From contig CALFZM010000019.1 in assembly GCA_937952235.1 (NCBI GenBank), forward strand, positions 1 to 9,783: DNA of 9,783 nucleotides, read 5' to 3'. Positions 7,357-9,783 of this stretch are shown here, one piece after another (position 1 is the first letter of the stretch; every line of letters begins with the position of its first letter). Under the pieces are notes generated by a model. The model had not been told where the DNA came from. It worked only from the letters and a program-made list of their open reading frames with translations, and ran no database searches. The stretch comes from an uncultured Opitutia bacterium. GTDB taxonomy: Bacteria; Verrucomicrobiota; Verrucomicrobiia; Opitutales; Opitutaceae. A program made the position numbers and the translations under genes.

Positions 7357-9783
7357 TCAGAACCGGCCGTTCACCCCGAAGGTGACCGTCACGAAGTTGT
7401 AGATCGTGCGGCGAATGCGGTCCTTGTATCCGATGTAGAACTGCTGCGGCTCGTTGAGGATGTTCGAGGCATCGAGGGTGAAGTTCAGCCACGGACGGTA
7501 CTGATAGCCGAAGCCGACGTTCAGTGTCTTCATCGAGAACCGATACTGGTTCAGCGCCGGGTTCGTCGCGTTGAACGTGGTGATGTGCTCGCCGGTGAAG
7601 TTGTACAGCAGCCGGGTGCTGTACTTGCCGTAGCGCCACGAGAGGGACGCGTTGGCGGCATGCGGGATGAAGTTCTGCACCTCGCGGCGCGTGAGGTAGC
7701 GCGTGCCTTCGCGGGTGCCATGGGTGTCGATCCACGTGTAGTTGTAGGACGCGCTCAGGCCCTTCAGCAGCCCGGGCAGGAAGGTGAACTGCTGCTGGTA
7801 GGCAAACTCCCAGCCTTGGGCGACGGCGGTGCCGCCGTTGATGTTGGTGCGCTCCGTCCAGCCGGAATACTGGCCGTTATAGCCGTTGTCCGGGCCATCG
7901 GCGATCGTACCGACGTCAGCCGTGATGATGAAATCTTTGATGTCCTTGTGGAACCAGCCGATCGTGAGGCTGCCGACGGGTTCGAAGTAGTACTCGATCG
8001 TCGCGTCCCAGTTCTCGGCGGTGTAGGGCCCGAGGCCGGGATTGTTGGCCGTGACCGTAAGCGTGGTTTCGTTGGGAGTCTCGCCGGGGAGGAGGTTGGC
8101 GATCGGCGGACGACCGTAGCTGCTCGACCAGCTCGCGCGCACTTTCAGGTTGGGAGTGATGTCGTAGAACGTGTGCACGCTCGGAAAGCCCTTGCTGTAC
8201 TTGCCGGGGTTGAGCCGGAAATTGCCTTCGTAATCGCGCCGCGCCCACCCGATCGGATCCGCGGCCTGCTGGGCGGCGGTGCTGAGGACGCGGCTGCGGA
8301 CGTAGCCCCGCGCCAGCGTTTCGGTGGTTTCCCAACGCATGCCGCCGAGGTATCCGAGCCGTGCCAGGAAGCCGTCCCGCGCGAGCCGGCCCTGGGCCAT
8401 CAAGTACGTCGCCGTGACTTCCTCGTCGACGCCGCGGTCGCCGAGGAATTTCTGCGATTCGTTGTAATAGAGGTCCTCGACCCAGAGCGCCGGATTGGTG
8501 GGCCGCCCGTCGGTGGTGAACATGTTCGACTGCCACACCGGGATGGCCCGGCCGGTTTGCAGCCGGTCGTAGCTCACGTAGTTGGGATCATGCGGCAACG
8601 CCGGACCGCCCGGCACATAGGACCAGCGGTGACGGTCCTTGCCCCATTCCTTCATGTGCAGTTCGCGCCAGTGCACGCCGGTCTTGACGTTGGTGGGGGC
8701 GTCAAGGAACGGCAGCCGGTAGCGTACGTCCACGCGGGCCTGGTTCAGCTGCTGGTCGTTCTGGTTCCGTTGCTGCACGAGGCCGTCGGTATTGCGCGGC
8801 CGGTAGTTGCGGGGATCCGTGAAATCCGGTCCGCCGTTGGGCAGGAACTGCGGGTGGATCTTGTCCTTGGAGCGATCGAGGATCCAGCCGGCGCCGCCGA
8901 AGACCCAGGCTGCGCCCGGCGTCTGGCGGGCGGGATCCATCAGGCGCATGTTGAGTGTGCCACCCTTGCCGTTGCCATTGTTGAGGTGCGTCGTCGCGAT
9001 GCTGCCGGCGTATTCGATCAGCAGGTTGCCGCGATTGTACTCGGCGCTGGTGTCGAGGCGACGCATGCGCACGTAGTAGTTCAGCGGGCCGTCCATCGTG
9101 ACATCGATGTTGGCCGCATTCGCGGCGGAGGACGCGGGCGTGCCGTATCCGGGCACGGTGGTGATCGGGCGGACGACCGTGATGTTTTCGTCGAACGCCC
9201 CCGCGACCACGCCGGTATTCGTGGCGTTCGGCACGGTCGTGTTGGCACCGGTGAAGGCGCGGACGGTCACGCGCTGGCGCATGCGCTCGAAGTTGTCGTT
9301 GCCCGTGACGCCGACGGAGACCTTGGCGTACTCGGAAAGCTTGTAGTCGGCCTTCAGGTTCAGGCTCATCTGCTTCCGGTTGTTGATATTGTCCCAGGTC
9401 TGGTAGTCCCACACCGGCGCCGGCGCGCCGATGATATTGGTGAAATCCATGATGTTCGCCCAGCCGCCGACGGCATTCTCCGAGTAGAACAGATTCATCG
9501 AGACGCCGAGGTTGCGCGTGTCGCCGAAGACGCTGAACACCTGCTGGTGCGCGACGTTGAGGATCGGGTGATAGCGGTGGTCCTCGCGCATCGGCGTCTG
9601 CTCGAGGAAGGGCGGCGCGGCACGCATCGAGAAATTGTACGTCGTGCGGCGGTCTTCGCGCATCATGAAGGTCGACCGCGTCTTGAAGTTGACCGTGCCG
9701 CCCAGCGAGTCGGCGCCCTTGTCCGGGGTGTGGCCCTTGATGAGCTCGAGCGCGTCGAACATCGTGCGCGTGATGCTCTGCAG
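7357..9783 (-). CDS. TonB-dependent outer-membrane receptor (N-terminus outside window)
   Basis: The frame is open to the last base, so the visible 808 residues are the C-terminal part; ATG 9762 is internal, preceded in frame by LQSITRT. Visible residues 8-37 (ALELIKGHTPDKGADSLGGTVNFKTRS and neighbours) are the end of the plug domain, with the conserved GGTVN-K-T-R signature. The rest is a beta-barrel with alternating aromatic strands and large loops, including SVHTFYDITPNLKVRASWSSSYGRP, NPGLGPYTAENWDATIEYYF and GWFHKDIKDFI, which are typical late-barrel motifs. It ends in Phe (FGVNGRF), the outer-membrane assembly signal. The signal peptide, TonB box and most of the plug are missing. Such receptors take up siderophores, oligosaccharides or other large solutes with energy from TonB-ExbBD. 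The substrate cannot be told from sequence; the size and style resemble the Xanthomonas/Caulobacter-type receptors linked to glycan use. Confidence 0.93.
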   Translation of the reverse strand: MQSITRTMFDALELIKGHTPDKGADSLGGTVNFKTRSTFMMREDRRTTYNFSMRAAPPFLEQTPMREDHRYHPILNVAHQQVFSVFGDTRNLGVSMNLFYSENAVGGWANIMDFTNIIGAPAPVWDYQTWDNINNRKQMSLNLKADYKLSEYAKVSVGVTGNDNFERMRQRVTVRAFTGANTTVPNATNTGVVAGAFDENITVVRPITTVPGYGTPASSAANAANIDVTMDGPLNYYVRMRRLDTSAEYNRGNLLIEYAGSIATTHLNNGNGKGGTLNMRLMDPARQTPGAAWVFGGAGWILDRSKDKIHPQFLPNGGPDFTDPRNYRPRNTDGLVQQRNQNDQQLNQARVDVRYRLPFLDAPTNVKTGVHWRELHMKEWGKDRHRWSYVPGGPALPHDPNYVSYDRLQTGRAIPVWQSNMFTTDGRPTNPALWVEDLYYNESQKFLGDRGVDEEVTATYLMAQGRLARDGFLARLGYLGGMRWETTETLARGYVRSRVLSTAAQQAADPIGWARRDYEGNFRLNPGKYSKGFPSVHTFYDITPNLKVRASWSSSYGRPPIANLLPGETPNETTLTVTANNPGLGPYTAENWDATIEYYFEPVGSLTIGWFHKDIKDFIITADVGTIADGPDNGYNGQYSGWTERTNINGGTAVAQGWEFAYQQQFTFLPGLLKGLSASYNYTWIDTHGTREGTRYLTRREVQNFIPHAANASLSWRYGKYSTRLLYNFTGEHITTFNATNPALNQYRFSMKTLNVGFGYQYRPWLNFTLDASNILNEPQQFYIGYKDRIRRTIYNFVTVTFGVNGRF

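Overview
The window is GC-rich bacterial DNA, most likely from a member of Verrucomicrobiota near Opitutaceae. That placement is inferred from the combination of a LamG-type PEP-CTERM protein, a large TonB-dependent receptor, a secreted FAD oxidoreductase of the FAD_oxidored type, small proline/alanine-rich secreted proteins and the absence of clear Shine-Dalgarno sequences. No marker gene proves it. Seven protein genes are supported; two of them run off the window edges. I saw no tRNA, rRNA, CRISPR array or insertion sequence.

Layout. Positions 1-1062 (+) hold the 3' part of a coiled-coil protein with a C-terminal domain that resembles a degenerate trypsin-like fold. It converges on a small secreted protein of unknown function at 1082-1756 (-), with a GC hairpin between the two stop codons. 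From 1930 to about 5130 (-) lies a co-directional set, read right to left: a Tat-exported PhoD-like phosphatase/phosphodiesterase, an XdhC-type molybdoenzyme maturation factor, and a LamG-like PEP-CTERM surface protein. The gaps are 56 and 55 bases, so co-transcription is possible. Divergent from it, at 5371-7023 (+), is a secreted FAD-dependent oxidoreductase. The right end, 7357-9783 (-), is the barrel part of a TonB-dependent outer-membrane receptor whose N-terminus lies outside the window.

The convergent gap 7024-7356, between the oxidoreductase and the receptor, is packed with hairpins. It contains a UUCG-capped hairpin just after the oxidoreductase stop, a second GC hairpin, a 75-bp inverted pair of 31-bp palindromic units (REP/BIME-like), a strong intrinsic terminator for the receptor and a further small hairpin. 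The two palindromic units differ at four positions, and these form two compensatory base-pair swaps. This is the most notable signal in the window.

The genes together suggest a cell that invests in its envelope: scavenging phosphate or phosphodiesters, importing large substrates across the outer membrane, oxidising something outside the cytoplasm and sorting proteins to the surface by PEP-CTERM. I see no single pathway joining them and no defence or mobile gene cluster.
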